Positions 16,239 to 25,998 are shown, numbered from the stretch's first letter. The stretch: 64,000 nucleotides of DNA from Polaromonas sp. JS666 (GCF_000013865.1 NC_007948.1:1984001-2048000), one strand, 5' to 3'. Translations and numbers: made by a program. Notes: generated by a model from the sequence alone, not told the origin.

Positions 16239-16384
16239 GGATGCCAACGTGGTTTTACCCGTCAGGTGCCCATTTCAGCCGCGGCCCCGAGGGCGCTATG
16301 CAGGACCGTAACCTGATCATTGAGGGCGACAATTTCGACGGTCTGCGCCTGCTACGCACCGCTTAAGCTGGCAAAGTGCATGGC
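16239..16384 (+). pseudogene. Remnant of a DNA methyltransferase (Mod-like) N-terminus
   Basis: The plus strand reads an interrupted peptide with the words RNLIIEGDNFDGLRLL, then a TAA, then AGKVH. 'LIIEGDNLDGLRLL...AGKV' is the start of the beta-class Mod methyltransferases (type III and related). A second, more decayed version lies at 23716-23838 on the other side of the type I locus, with an in-frame stop at the same place. It is not expressed as a functional enzyme. Confidence 0.5.
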
Positions 16385-16514
16385 CAGCTCGTAAGGGGCA
16401 TATTTCAGCCATCCCTACATCGGGTTCCGCCAGAGCTCAACACCCTGCTATTTACTAGAACTGCATAATCCGTGGTGATATCAAAACTAGACGAAAAAGG
16501 GAGGGCGCCGCTGC

Positions 16515-18122
16515 ATGCTTGACGACATCAAAAAAACACTCTGGGCGACCGCCGACAAGTTGCGCGCCAATATGGACGCCGCCGAATACAAGCACCTGGT
16601 GCTGGGCCTGATCTTCGTCAAGTACATCTCCGACACCTTCGCCGCCCGCCGGTCAGAAGTCGCCACCCGGCTGGCAGATCCCAAAGACGAATACTTTTTT
16701 GAAGGCGCCACGCCCAAAACCTTGGCTGTTGAGCTAGAAGACCGCGATTACTACAAGTCGGTCAACGTCTTCTGGGTACCCGAAGCTGCCCGCTGGGAAA
16801 GCCTGCGCGCCGCGGCCAAACAGCCTGACATCGGCAAGCGCATTGACGAAGCCCTGACGCTGGTCGAAGTGGAAAACCCAAAGCTCAAGGGCATCCTCGA
16901 CAAGCGTTACGCCCGCGCCCAGTTGCCCGATGGCAAGCTCGGCGAGCTGGTGGACTTGATTTCGACTGTCGGGTTTGGCGACAACCCTTCGGTAGCGCGC
17001 GACATCCTGGGCCAAGTGTACGAATACTTCCTCGGCATGTTCGCCAGTGCGGAAGGCAAACGCGGCGGGCAGTTTTACACGCCGGCCAGCATCGTCAAAA
17101 CCCTGGTCGCCGTGCTCAACCCGCACAGCGGCAAGGTGTACGACCCGTGCTGCGGCTCGGGTGGCATGTTTGTCCAGAGTGAAAAGTTCATTGAAGCGCA
17201 CGGCGGCAAGCTGGGAGATGCATCCATCTACGGACAAGAGGCCAACCCCACCACCTGGCGCCTGGCCGCTATGAATCTGGCAATTCGCGGCATTGACTTC
17301 AACCTGGGACGCGAACCCGCCGACACCTTTGTGCGCAACCAGCACCCCGACCTGCGCGCCGACTTTATCCTGGCCAACCCGCCTTTCAACATCAGCGACT
17401 GGTGGCACGCCAGCCTCACGGGTGACGCCCGCTGGCAGTACGGCGACCCGCCGACCGGCAATGCCAACTACGCTTGGCTGCAGCACATGCTGCACCACCT
17501 CAAACCCACGGGTCGTGCCGGCATTGTGCTGGCCAATGGCAGCATGAGCTCAAGTCAGAACAGCGAGGGCCAGATCCGCGCCGCGATGGTTGAGGCCGAC
17601 GTGGTTGAGGTCATGATTGCACTGCCGGGCCAACTGTTCTTCAACACGCAAATTCCTGCCTGCCTGTGGTTTCTGGTCAAGAAGAAAACCCGCAGACAAG
17701 GCGAAGTGCTGTTCATTGATGCCCGCAAGCTCGCCACCATGATCAGTCGGGTGCAGAGCGAGTTCACCGACGAGGTCATAGCCCGAATTGCCAACACAGT
17801 GGCAGCCTGGCGCGGCGAATCACTCCCTCTCCCCCTGGGACTGGGTGAGGGTGAGGGTGAGGGTGAGGGCTCCCCGGCCCCAGCTCCCTACGCCGACATC
17901 CCGGGCTTCTGCCGCAGCGTCAAGCTCAAAGAAATCGCCCAGCACGGCCATGTCCTCACCCCTGGCCGGTACGTAGGTGCAGAAGAGGTGGAAGACAACG
18001 ATGAAGACTTCGCCACCAAGATGCAGCAGCTCACTGAAAAGCTGGGTGAGCAGATGGCGAAGGGGGCGGAACTGGATCAGTTGATTCGGCAAAAGCTGGG
18101 GGGGCTGGGGTATGAGTTCTGA
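16515..18122 (+). CDS. hsdM: Type I restriction-modification DNA methyltransferase subunit HsdM
   Basis: 535 residues from the ATG at 16515 (GGGAGG upstream). The N-terminal HsdM domain (LGLIFVKYISDTF) precedes SAM-binding motif I DPCCGSGGMF (about residues 209-218) and catalytic NPPFN (about 288-292), the adenine-N6 type. It acts with HsdS as an M2S methylase and with HsdR as the full restriction complex. Odd feature: a low-complexity segment LPLPLGLGEGEGEGEG at about residues 437-452, encoded by four GGTGAG repeats, lies just before the conserved C-terminal helix region. It is in frame and probably tolerated as a loop. Overlaps hsdS by 11 bases. Confidence 0.95.
   Translation: MLDDIKKTLWATADKLRANMDAAEYKHLVLGLIFVKYISDTFAARRSEVATRLADPKDEYFFEGATPKTLAVELEDRDYYKSVNVFWVPEAARWESLRAAAKQPDIGKRIDEALTLVEVENPKLKGILDKRYARAQLPDGKLGELVDLISTVGFGDNPSVARDILGQVYEYFLGMFASAEGKRGGQFYTPASIVKTLVAVLNPHSGKVYDPCCGSGGMFVQSEKFIEAHGGKLGDASIYGQEANPTTWRLAAMNLAIRGIDFNLGREPADTFVRNQHPDLRADFILANPPFNISDWWHASLTGDARWQYGDPPTGNANYAWLQHMLHHLKPTGRAGIVLANGSMSSSQNSEGQIRAAMVEADVVEVMIALPGQLFFNTQIPACLWFLVKKKTRRQGEVLFIDARKLATMISRVQSEFTDEVIARIANTVAAWRGESLPLPLGLGEGEGEGEGSPAPAPYADIPGFCRSVKLKEIAQHGHVLTPGRYVGAEEVEDNDEDFATKMQQLTEKLGEQMAKGAELDQLIRQKLGGLGYEF
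17844..17867 (+). repeat. Hexanucleotide tandem repeat (GGTGAG)x4 inside hsdM
   Basis: Four exact GGTGAG units encode Gly-Glu repeats. The flanking CTCCCTCTCCCCCTGGG is of a type common in intergenic repeats. Because the unit is six bases, length change would alter the loop but not the frame. Confidence 0.85.
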
Positions 18123-19467
18123 CGTTTCTTGGCAACGACAGACGTTGAAGGCGGCGGGAATTAGCCTGATTGACTGTGACCACCGCACGCCACCAGCCGC
18201 AAATGAAGGCTACCCATATATCGCCATACCTCAGTTAAAGAACGGGCATGTTTCATTGGATGGCGTCCGACGTATTTCTCCGGAGGACTATCTGGAGTGG
18301 ACCAAGAAGCTCAAGCCTCAAACGCATGACGTAATTGTTGTTCGGCGATGCAATTCCGGAGATAGTGCGCTTATCCCGCCGGGCCTTGAATGCGCTATTG
18401 GTCAAAACCTTGTCATTCTTCGTTCAGATGGAAAAACCGTCCAACCACAGTTTCTGAGGTGGCTTCTCAATGGGCCAGATTGGTGGGAACAGGTCTCGAA
18501 ATTTATTAACGTTGGCGCTGTTTTTGATAGTCTGCGTTGTAGAGACATTCCTAACTTTGAGCTGACCATCCCGCCGATAGACGATCAGCGAGAAATCGCA
18601 ATCGTGTTGGATGCCCTCGACGACCGCATCGCTCTCCTACGCGAAATCAACACCACGCTTGAAGCCATCGCCCAGGCGCTGTTCAAGTCGTGGTTTGTCG
18701 ATTTCGACCCCGTGCGCGCCAAGATGGAAGGCCGCGTCCCCGAAGGCATGGACGAAGCCACAGCGGCGCTATTTCCAGATGGGTTTGAGGAGTCAGAGCT
18801 GGGGCTGGTGCCGCGAGGATGGACGGTGGACAGGCTTGATACCTGGCTGAGTGTTCTTGAAACAGGACGGCGACCGAAGGGCGGTGTTGGCGGCATTTCC
18901 GACGGCGTACCAAGTATTGGGGCTGAAAGTATTGTGCGTATCGGTCAGTTTGACTTTGGGAAAACCAAGTATGTGTCGCATGATTTTTTTGCCAACATGA
19001 AGTCAGGCGCTTTGATTTCTCACGATGTCTTGCTGTACAAAGATGGTGGTAAGCCGGGTGTTTTTTTGCCACGTGTCTCAATGTTTGGTGATGATTTTCC
19101 GTTTGAAAGGTGTGGCATTAATGAGCATGTTTTTAGGATGAGACTCAAGGCACCTTTCAATCAACCATTTCTATATTTTTGGCTTTGGAGTGATGCCGTA
19201 ATGCATGAATTGAAGCATCGGGGGGGGAAGGCGGCAATTCCAGGAATCAACCAGTCTGATGTAAGGGAGCAGGAGCTTTCAGTTCCAAATGCGTCTGTTT
19301 TGAACCGATTCGACGAACTAGTTTCTCCATTGGTCGGCCGGATATTCAGCAATGCAAAGCAAGCCCAAACCCTCGCCACCCTCCGCGACACGTTGCTCCC
19401 ACGCCTGATCTCCGGGCAGTTGCGGCTACTGGAAGTTGAAGACGACATAGTTACTGCTGCCGCCTGA
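18112..19467 (+). CDS. hsdS: Type I restriction-modification specificity subunit HsdS
   Basis: 451 residues. Two target recognition domains are present, residues about 1-155 and about 225-400. They are separated by the conserved helical spacer LDALDDRIALLREINTTLEAIAQALFKSWFVDFDPVRAK, and repeated at the end as LVGRIFSNAKQAQTLATLRDTLLPRLISGQL. Each domain reads one half of a bipartite target; the target cannot be predicted by eye. The AT content of the second recognition domain is noticeably higher than its surroundings, as expected for domains exchanged by recombination. The start overlaps hsdM. Confidence 0.95.
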   Translation: MSSDVSWQRQTLKAAGISLIDCDHRTPPAANEGYPYIAIPQLKNGHVSLDGVRRISPEDYLEWTKKLKPQTHDVIVVRRCNSGDSALIPPGLECAIGQNLVILRSDGKTVQPQFLRWLLNGPDWWEQVSKFINVGAVFDSLRCRDIPNFELTIPPIDDQREIAIVLDALDDRIALLREINTTLEAIAQALFKSWFVDFDPVRAKMEGRVPEGMDEATAALFPDGFEESELGLVPRGWTVDRLDTWLSVLETGRRPKGGVGGISDGVPSIGAESIVRIGQFDFGKTKYVSHDFFANMKSGALISHDVLLYKDGGKPGVFLPRVSMFGDDFPFERCGINEHVFRMRLKAPFNQPFLYFWLWSDAVMHELKHRGGKAAIPGINQSDVREQELSVPNASVLNRFDELVSPLVGRIFSNAKQAQTLATLRDTLLPRLISGQLRLLEVEDDIVTAAA

Positions 19468-19511
19468 ACACCCAGGGTTTACACGGCTCTTCGCTCAACA
19501 ATAATCTGAAC

Positions 19512-20438
19512 ATGAGTCAACGCCCCCGCACCATTCAAATTTTTCTGCCAGCGGGCGATCCGCGAGGTATTCGCGTAGCGGCGCTGACGACAAGTATTGT
19601 GCAGGTGATCGAGGTACCCAGGCCGCTACTGCCGGAGTTCCTTCTGATGCCTGAATCACGGCAGGTCGGCGTCTATTACCTGATCGGCGACGACGAAGAA
19701 AAAGACCAGTTGTCTGTTTATGTCGGGCAAACTGGGGCCTTGGGCAAGCGGCTCAATGAGCACGACCTTGACCCGAAGCGCGAGTTTTGGAACCGTGCGC
19801 TGGTCGCGATATCGCTGACACACAGCCTGACACAGACGCATGCGATGTATCTGGAGTGGCGCAGCATCCTGCAAGCCAACGCGGCTCAGCGTTATTCGGT
19901 TGAAAACGGGAACGCCGGGACAAAGCCTCACACGCCAGCCTGGCTGGAAGCGGATTGCCAGGAAATTTTCGACACCATTCGCACGCTGGTCGCGACCATG
20001 GGCCAGCCGATCTTTGAGCCGTTTGCTCTTCGGCAGAGCACCCTGGAGGACAGCGGGGCCCCTGTGACTGCCATTGCGCAGGCCGATTCACCGGTTTTGC
20101 TTCGATGCAAAGGCGCTGGCAGCGACGCGACGGGCCAATACACCGAAGAGGGAATGGTGGTTCTCAAGGGCTCCCGCGGCCGATTTGAAGTTGCTAAAAG
20201 CATGATCCCGATGTCTGCAGGAAAGCACCGGCAGCGCTTGATTGATGCAGGTGATCTTAAGATCGAAGACGAGGCCTACGTGTTTCAGCGGGACGTGCTG
20301 TTCCGGTCGCCCAGTGGAGCTTCAGATGTGGTGCTTGGGCGGAGTTCCAACGGCTGGATGGAATGGAAAGACGCAGCTGGGAAAACGCTGGATGAGTTGA
20401 AGCGCCAGAAGGTTGTGGCCTCGGGCGCCTTGGCATGA
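19512..20438 (+). CDS. GIY-YIG nuclease with C-terminal DUF4357
   Basis: 308 residues. The GIY-YIG core is GVYYLIG (53-59) and SVYVGQTG (68-75), with catalytic R80 and then a W-x-R-A region (FWNRALVAIS). It is followed by YLEWRSILQA typical of this subgroup. The last ~90 residues (YTEEGMVVLKGS... to LDELKRQK) are DUF4357. This protein type is often encoded within type I restriction loci, between hsdS and hsdR as here. It may act as an accessory nuclease. The hsdR gene follows after a 150-bp stretch holding a fic remnant. Confidence 0.88.
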   Translation: MSQRPRTIQIFLPAGDPRGIRVAALTTSIVQVIEVPRPLLPEFLLMPESRQVGVYYLIGDDEEKDQLSVYVGQTGALGKRLNEHDLDPKREFWNRALVAISLTHSLTQTHAMYLEWRSILQANAAQRYSVENGNAGTKPHTPAWLEADCQEIFDTIRTLVATMGQPIFEPFALRQSTLEDSGAPVTAIAQADSPVLLRCKGAGSDATGQYTEEGMVVLKGSRGRFEVAKSMIPMSAGKHRQRLIDAGDLKIEDEAYVFQRDVLFRSPSGASDVVLGRSSNGWMEWKDAAGKTLDELKRQKVVASGALA

Positions 20439-20544
20439 AGTGCAGAAGGTGTTGGAGGATCTGGGCATCGTGACCGAGCTGACTGGACAGAAGAAAAACC
20501 GCAGCTTCAGTTATCAGCCATACATCGAACTGATGACGCGTTGA
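20437..20544 (+). pseudogene. Remnant of a Fic-family protein C-terminus
   Basis: A 35-codon frame without start reads EVQKVLEDLGIVTELTGQ, then KKNRSFSYQPYIELMTR and a stop at 20542-20544. 'VL..LGIv-E-TG..RnR.f.Y..Y..l' is the winged-helix tail of many Fic-domain AMPylases. Everything upstream of it, including the HPFxxGNGR motif, is gone and replaced by the end of the GIY-YIG gene. It indicates that a fic gene once stood between hsdS and hsdR. Confidence 0.65.
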
Positions 20545-20589
20545 CCATCGCAAATGCAACAACCCGACAGGTGACATCAGGGAGGCGTC

Positions 20590-23500
20590 ATGACCGAAGA
20601 CCAACTTGAACAGGAAACCTTAGCCTGGCTGGCCGATGTGGGATACACCCATCGCTATGGTCCCGACATCGCCCATGATGGTGCTATGCCCGAGCGCAGC
20701 AGCTACCGCCAGGTGTTGCTGCCGTTTCGCCTGCGCGAGGCCATCCAGAAGCTCAATCCCGGGATCCCTACTGCCGCCCGTGAAGATGCCCTCAAGCAGG
20801 TGCTTGATCTTGGCATACCCGCATTGCTGACGGCCAACCAGCACTTCCACCGGCTGCTGGTGGCCGGTGTGCCGGTGCGGTACCAGAAGGACGGTGAAAC
20901 TCGGGGCGACTTTGTGCGCCTGATTGACTGGGCTGATCCTGAGCGCAACGAGTGGCTGGCGGTTAACCAGTTCAGCATCAAGGGCCCTCACCACACACGC
21001 CGGCCCGACATTGTCTTGTTCGTCAACGGCCTGCCGCTGGTGCTGCTAGAACTGAAGAACCCGGCGGATAAAAACGCCGACATCTGGCGAGCTTACGACC
21101 AGATTCAGACGTACAAAGAGCAGATTCCCGACGTATTTCAGACTAATGAGGTGCTGGTCATCACCGACGGTACCGAGGCGTTGATGGGGTCGTTGTCGGC
21201 CGATGCCGAGCGTTTCATGGCCTGGCGCACCATCGACGGCGTGACGCTGGATCCCTTGGGCGAGTTCAACGAACTGCAAACCCTGGTGCGCGGCGTGCTG
21301 GCGCCGGCCTATTTCCTGGACTTCCTCCGTTACTTTGTGCTGTTCGAGGACGATGGCGCCCTGGTCAAAAAGATCGCCGGTTACCACCAGTTCCACGCTG
21401 TGCGTGCTGCCATTCTCCAGGTGGTGGACGCATCGCGTCCGGGAGGCTCCCAAAAAGGCGGTGTGGTCTGGCACACCCAGGGTAGCGGCAAGAGCATCAC
21501 CATGACCTGCTTTGCCGCCCGCGTCATGCAGGAACCGGCGATGGAGAACCCCACCATCGTCGTCATCACCGACCGCAACGACCTGGACGGGCAGTTGTTT
21601 GGCGTGTTCAGCCTGGCACAAGACCTGTTGCGCGAGCAGCCGGTGCAGGTGAGTACCCGTCAGGATCTACGCGCCAAATTGGCCAACCGACCTTCTGGCG
21701 GCATCGTATTTGCAACTATCCAGAAATTCATGCCTGGCGAGGACGAGGACACGTTCCCAATGCTGTCCGACAGGCACAACATCGTCGTGATCGCCGATGA
21801 GGCTCACCGCACACAATATGGCTTTGAGGCTAAGCTCAAAGGCAAACAAGGGCAGGAAAGTTACCAGGGCGGCTATGCCCAGCACTTGCGCGATGCGTTG
21901 CCTAACGCGACCTTTGTTGCATTTACCGGCACTCCCGTCAGCAGCACCGACCGCGACACCCGGGCCGTGTTCGGCGACTACATCCATATCTACGACATGC
22001 AACAGGCCAAGGACGATGGCGCCACCGTGGCCATCTACTACGAGTCGCGCCTGGCCAAACTCAGCCTGATTGAGTCCGACCTGTCGCAGATGGACGAGGA
22101 GGTCGACGAACTGGCCGAGGACGACGAGGAAAGCCAGCAGGCCGTCCTCAAAAGCCGCTGGGCCGCTCTCGAGAAGGTTGTTGGCGCGGAACCGCGCGTG
22201 GCCAGCGTGGCAGCCGATTTGGTAACTCACTTCGAGGAACGCAACAAGGCACAGCCCGGCAAGGCGATGGTTGTGGCCATGAGCCGCGACATCTGCGTCC
22301 ACCTGTACAACGAGATCGTAAAGCTGCGCCCGGACTGGCACGATGCTGACCCGGAGAAGGGCGCCGTCAAGATCGTCATGACCGGCTCGGCAAGTGACAA
22401 ACCACTGCTGCGTCCGCACATTTACAGCGCCCAGACCAAGAAGCGGCTGGAAAAGCGCTTCAAGGACCCGGCCGATCCGCTGCGCCTCGTGATCGTGCGT
22501 GACATGTGGCTGACTGGCTTTGACGCCCCTTGCGTGCATACCCTGTACGTGGACAAGCCCATGAAGGGCCATAACCTGATGCAGGCCATAGCCCGCGTGA
22601 ATCGTGTGTTCAAGGACAAGCAAGGCGGCCTGGTGGTGGACTATATCGGCATCGGCAACGAGCTGAAGTCGGCCATGAAGGAATACACCCAATCAAAGGG
22701 CCGTGGCCGTCCCACGGTGGACGCGCATGAGGCGTATAGCGTGCTCGCGGAAAAGCTTGATGTGCTGCGCTCCATGCTGCACGGCTTTGATTACACCGGA
22801 TTCTTGACTGGCGGACACAAAACCCTGGCCGGTGCCGCCAACCATGTGCTGGGCCTCAACACCGGCTCGTCCCGGGACGGCAAGAAGCGATTTGCCGACA
22901 CTGCGCTGGCCATGAGCCAGGCGTTTACGCTGTGCTGCACGCTTGACGAAGCCAAGGCAGTGCGCGAGGAAGTGGCCTTTATGCAGGGCGTGAAGGTCAT
23001 CTTGACGAAGAAGGAGCTGACGGCCAAGAGGCGCACGGATGAGGCGCGCGAACTGGCTATCCGGCAGATCATCAGCTCGGCGGTGGTGTCCGAGAGTGTG
23101 GTGGACATCTTTGACGCCGTGGGCCTGGACAAGCCCAACATCGGCCTGCTGGATGACGAATTCCTTGCCCAGGTCAAAAACCTGCCGGAAAAGAACCTGG
23201 CTGTGGAGCTGCTGGAGCGGCTGCTGGAGGGGGAAATCAAAAGTCGCTTCACAAGCAATGTCGTACAGGACAAGAAGTTCTCGGAGATGCTGGCCAACGT
23301 CATCACTCGCTATCAAAACCGCTCGATTGAAACAGCGCAGGTCATGGAAGAGCTGGTGGAAATGGCCAAGAAATTCCGTGAAGCGGCATCCCGCGGAGAG
23401 TCGCTGGGGCTGACCGAGGACGAGGTGCGCTTTTACGATGCGCTGGCTAACAACGAGTCAGCGGTACGCGAGCTGACCGACGAAACCCTCAAGAAGATCG

Positions 23501-23694
23501 CCCACGAGCTGACCGAGAACCTGCGTCAGAACCTGAGCGTGGACTGGTCAGAACGCGAGAGCGTGCGAGCCAAATTGCGCTTGATGGTCAAGCGCATTCT
23601 GCGCAAATACAAATACCCACCGGATCTGCAGGACGCTGCTGTGGAGCTGGTGCTGAAGCAGGCGCAGGTGATGGGGGAGAGTTGGTCGGTGTGA
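20590..23694 (+). CDS. hsdR: Type I restriction endonuclease subunit HsdR
   Basis: 1034 residues from the ATG at 20590 (GGGAGG upstream). The N-terminal nuclease domain has [22 protein letters not shown] (D140, E154-x-K156). The SF2 translocase motor has Walker A TQGSGKS (about residue 297) and DEAHRTQYG (about 403), then FTGTPV and the motif VI region [12 protein letters not shown]-terminal DUF3387/helical region binds the methylase. It cuts unmodified DNA after ATP-driven translocation. No frame damage is seen, so the whole system looks functional. Confidence 0.95.
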   Translation: MTEDQLEQETLAWLADVGYTHRYGPDIAHDGAMPERSSYRQVLLPFRLREAIQKLNPGIPTAAREDALKQVLDLGIPALLTANQHFHRLLVAGVPVRYQKDGETRGDFVRLIDWADPERNEWLAVNQFSIKGPHHTRRPDIVLFVNGLPLVLLELKNPADKNADIWRAYDQIQTYKEQIPDVFQTNEVLVITDGTEALMGSLSADAERFMAWRTIDGVTLDPLGEFNELQTLVRGVLAPAYFLDFLRYFVLFEDDGALVKKIAGYHQFHAVRAAILQVVDASRPGGSQKGGVVWHTQGSGKSITMTCFAARVMQEPAMENPTIVVITDRNDLDGQLFGVFSLAQDLLREQPVQVSTRQDLRAKLANRPSGGIVFATIQKFMPGEDEDTFPMLSDRHNIVVIADEAHRTQYGFEAKLKGKQGQESYQGGYAQHLRDALPNATFVAFTGTPVSSTDRDTRAVFGDYIHIYDMQQAKDDGATVAIYYESRLAKLSLIESDLSQMDEEVDELAEDDEESQQAVLKSRWAALEKVVGAEPRVASVAADLVTHFEERNKAQPGKAMVVAMSRDICVHLYNEIVKLRPDWHDADPEKGAVKIVMTGSASDKPLLRPHIYSAQTKKRLEKRFKDPADPLRLVIVRDMWLTGFDAPCVHTLYVDKPMKGHNLMQAIARVNRVFKDKQGGLVVDYIGIGNELKSAMKEYTQSKGRGRPTVDAHEAYSVLAEKLDVLRSMLHGFDYTGFLTGGHKTLAGAANHVLGLNTGSSRDGKKRFADTALAMSQAFTLCCTLDEAKAVREEVAFMQGVKVILTKKELTAKRRTDEARELAIRQIISSAVVSESVVDIFDAVGLDKPNIGLLDDEFLAQVKNLPEKNLAVELLERLLEGEIKSRFTSNVVQDKKFSEMLANVITRYQNRSIETAQVMEELVEMAKKFREAASRGESLGLTEDEVRFYDALANNESAVRELTDETLKKIAHELTENLRQNLSVDWSERESVRAKLRLMVKRILRKYKYPPDLQDAAVELVLKQAQVMGESWSV

Positions 23695-23715
23695 TGCCAA
23701 TATGACCGACAGGGA

Positions 23716-23838
23716 CCATGGTTACGGTGCCTACTTGATCCTTGCCCCAGAGGGCACTAGGCAACACTGCGACCAGATCATCACGTGTCACACCTTTGAC
23801 AGCCTGCGCCTGCCAGGCACCGCATAAGCGGGCAAGGT
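23716..23838 (+). pseudogene. Second remnant of a Mod-like methyltransferase N-terminus
   Basis: An interrupted frame reads LAPEGTRQ...HTFDSLRLPGTA, stop, AGKVRV. It aligns with the remnant at 16239-16384 (PEGAMQ...DNFDGLRLLRTA, stop, AGKVHG), including the position of the stop codon. It is more decayed than the first copy. The pair brackets the entire type I locus. Confidence 0.4.
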
Positions 23839-23976
23839 ACGTGTGTCTCAAGTGCCTGATGATTGCCATGTGGGCCATCCACCTTGCCACCCGTTCCGCC
23901 CGACTGTGCTCCCTATAGTGAATTGCGAGGTCTGCAACGTTGCAGACCGGTTCCCCAGTTCACAAAGGAGAAAGCA

Positions 23977-24375
23977 TTGTCAACAACCACGCCTACCATG
24001 TCAGTTCCCTTGGTCCAGCAAATCGAAGCGCGCCAGGCTGAGCTCGGCCTGACTGACCGGCAGCTTTGCGATGCCCTCGGGTTTGAGCGCGAAATCACCC
24101 TCGTGCTGATCAAGCAGGGCACGATGAAGCTACCCATCACCAAGGTGCCGGCCCTGGCCGCGGCACTGTCGCTTGAGCCCGTCGACGTGTTCCGGGCGGC
24201 TCTTCAGGGGTCCTCGCCCGACTTGATCTCGGTCATCGAGGAGGTCTTTAACCCACTGCACCTGACCACCAGCGAGATGCGCCTGATCCGCCACCTGCGC
24301 GACCTGGCAGGAGACCGACCAGCTGCGCCTATGGTCTTTGATGGCAAGGGCGTGATTGCCTTGGTGACCCCTTGA
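23977..24375 (+). CDS. Small XRE-like helix-turn-helix protein
   Basis: 132 residues from the TTG at 23977, chosen because AAAGGAG lies at 23964-23970 and because the resulting N-terminus (MSTTTPTM) aligns with that of the paralogue at 394 (MNITTPAI). The HTH-like part is LGLTDRQLCDALGFEREITLVLIKQGTMKLPITKVPALAAALSL. The C-terminal half (SEMRLIRHLRDLAGDRPAAPMVFDGKGVIALVT) is helical. It is the intact version of the frameshifted gene at the left end of the window, about 23.6 kb away. No partner gene is obvious, and a regulatory DNA-binding role is presumed. Confidence 0.75.
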   Translation: MSTTTPTMSVPLVQQIEARQAELGLTDRQLCDALGFEREITLVLIKQGTMKLPITKVPALAAALSLEPVDVFRAALQGSSPDLISVIEEVFNPLHLTTSEMRLIRHLRDLAGDRPAAPMVFDGKGVIALVTP

Positions 24376-24640
24376 AACCAGGAGGGCAAGGATATGAGTT
24401 GAACTGACGCGGTTTTCCTTAGTGAAACCGAAGGACCCCGGCTGATGCAGGCGCTGCAGCTGTTAATAAGCGCTATGGGCATGGGACGGCCTTGTCGGAT
24501 GCTGCAGGACTGGCCGGGGAGCGCCGGGTCAACACCTTCTGTCCCGATCGAAATATACGACCCTTAGATCCCAATTAAACTCATTTTGTGCCTATGCTTC
24601 TGCATCACGTCATGTTGACTTTAAGCCCTATACAGATCCG

Positions 24641-25141
24641 ATGCCCCGACTCTTTATTGCTGCATGGCCCGACTCCGTAGTGTGCGCTCAGCTCGCTGAG
24701 TACTCGGCGAAGTGTGAATGGGCCAACCACGCCAAGCTTGTTGCAGCAACGGATTTCCACCTAACGCTGCGTTTTATTGGCGAGGTGGATTTGCCCATGC
24801 TAAACACCATTCGGGAATCCCTGGCGCTGAACTTTGAACCAATCGACATTGAGCTCGGACGCCCTCAACTATGGGAGGAGGTGGCGGTTCTTCGTCCCAT
24901 CTCGACATCTACTAAGTTGACTGCATTGCACGATTCAATTGAAGAGAAATTGGGTTGCCTCGGTCTTACGGCAGACCGCCGCGGCTACCGCCCCCACGTG
25001 ACACTTGCACATCGAGCAAAACACTCGCGCCTGCCACAGTCCAGCGTGATAGCCTGGCGCATCAATGCGTTTTGCCTCGTGGAGTCGATCTCTTCACCAG
25101 CTGGACGATATCGCATCCTGCAGACCTATTTGGCGCACTAG
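24641..25141 (+). CDS. 2H phosphoesterase, ThpR/LigT-like (2'-5' RNA ligase family)
   Basis: 166 residues. The two signature H-x-T-L motifs are H40 (HLTLRF) and H119 (HVTLAH), with the N-terminal MPRLFIAAWP typical of the ThpR group. These enzymes act on 2'-5' or cyclic phosphodiester bonds in RNA. In phages and bacteria, 2H enzymes can hydrolyse cyclic nucleotide signals. No start signal beyond the ATG is obvious. It sits in the accessory region between the type I system and attC-bounded genes. Whether it does RNA repair or signal breakdown cannot be told. Confidence 0.85.
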   Translation: MPRLFIAAWPDSVVCAQLAEYSAKCEWANHAKLVAATDFHLTLRFIGEVDLPMLNTIRESLALNFEPIDIELGRPQLWEEVAVLRPISTSTKLTALHDSIEEKLGCLGLTADRRGYRPHVTLAHRAKHSRLPQSSVIAWRINAFCLVESISSPAGRYRILQTYLAH

Positions 25142-25145
25142 GGTG

Positions 25146-25349
25146 CTATGGGTTGGCCTTCGTAAACTCGTCCTTGGCCACCTCGGCGGCATCGCGCGCG
25201 CCGTGCGTCGGCCAAAGTTCATAGCCCCAGTCAATCAGGTGATGTATGTCCCCATCGCCCCCTGAGAGAGAAAGGTACATCGTGGCGAATGCCTCCGCCC
25301 AGATGATTTCGGGCGTCTGGCCAGGATGGGTGTCGGTGCTGGATTCCAT
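25146..25349 (-). CDS. Small hypothetical protein, 67 residues
   Basis: Convergent with the 2H phosphoesterase gene. Started at the ATG at 25347-25349 (MESSTDTHPG) rather than a longer frame. It reads EIIWAEAFATMYLSLSGGDGDIHHLIDWGYELWPTHG, a compact helical pattern that looks like real protein. Upstream TTTAGGTCATACTTTAG may hold a promoter. No family is recognised. Confidence 0.5.
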   Translation of the reverse strand: MESSTDTHPGQTPEIIWAEAFATMYLSLSGGDGDIHHLIDWGYELWPTHGARDAAEVAKDEFTKANP

Positions 25350-25514
25350 AGCTAAAGTATGACCTAAACCGGGCTGCTTTGATATTCTGCGCAATTGAAG
25401 TCGTAGACACGGTTCCAGCATCCATGCGGGTTAGCGGGCCGATGGTTTATCGAGACGGGTTTCTAAAGTGGTCAATATGTGCTCAACCCAGGATGTCGAT
25501 CGGACGCAATGCAG

Positions 25515-25598
25515 CTACTTTCGGCACCCTCCTTCAAATGGAGGATGTCCCAACCGTTGAGTTGGGGCGAGAATGTCTCCCAATGTGGAGCTAACCAT
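25515..25598 (-). pseudogene. Truncated 27-codon copy of the gene at 1596-1955
   Basis: Read on the minus strand from ATG 25596-25598: MVSSTLGDILAPTQRLGHPPFEGG, ending at TAG 25515-25517. It matches the first 25 residues of the protein at 1596-1955 (MACSTIGAIL...HPPFEG), and the DNA match continues through most of the fragment. Only the 5' end of the gene remains. Confidence 0.6.
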
Positions 25599-25669
25599 GC
25601 GTCGGCTACAGCCAGCATCGACGACGCGACAGGAAAGAGGCCACAAGGCGACTATTGGCAATTGTCGGA

Positions 25670-25726
25670 GCCTAACAACCGGTTCAGCGGACGGCGTTCC
25701 GCCGCCGCTGAACCGGGGCGTTGAGG
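25670..25726 (+). repeat. attC-like site 4
   Basis: 57 bp. Perfect left core GCCTAAC (25670-25676), nearly perfect arms CCGGTTCAGCGG(a)CGGCG and GCCGCCGCTGAACCGG around TTCC, right core GTTGAGG (25720-25726). The right core is followed by TGTATTTTTAGTCC, shared with sites 3 and 5. It lies upstream of the cassette-like gene at 25999. Confidence 0.75.
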
Positions 25727-25998
25727 CTGTATTTTTAGTCCAAAAACTTGAAATGAATTCTTCAACGAGAATACTGACCTCTCAGAATCGCGCATACGGC
25801 GCGATCGGAACCTGGGGAATGGTAAAAGTACTCTCGATTTGCCCTTGTCAGAGTGAATGCGGACTAACAATACGGCCTCGTTGGGCCTCGCAAGTACACG
25901 CCTGCAGACCGTCCGAACAGTCGTGCAGAACCCGAGAAAGGAGGAGGTCTGGTTCGGCACCGTTTTTGGTTTCCATTCAAACTTTCTTGGAGCGACAA

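Noticed and set aside
21667..22692. 341-residue minus-strand frame inside hsdR
   Set aside because: Antisense to conserved helicase motifs; codon pattern belongs to hsdR.
25573..25998. Upstream extension of the cassette gene at 25999
   Set aside because: The extension would translate through an attC-like site; the ATG at 25999 has a better ribosome binding site and lies after the site.
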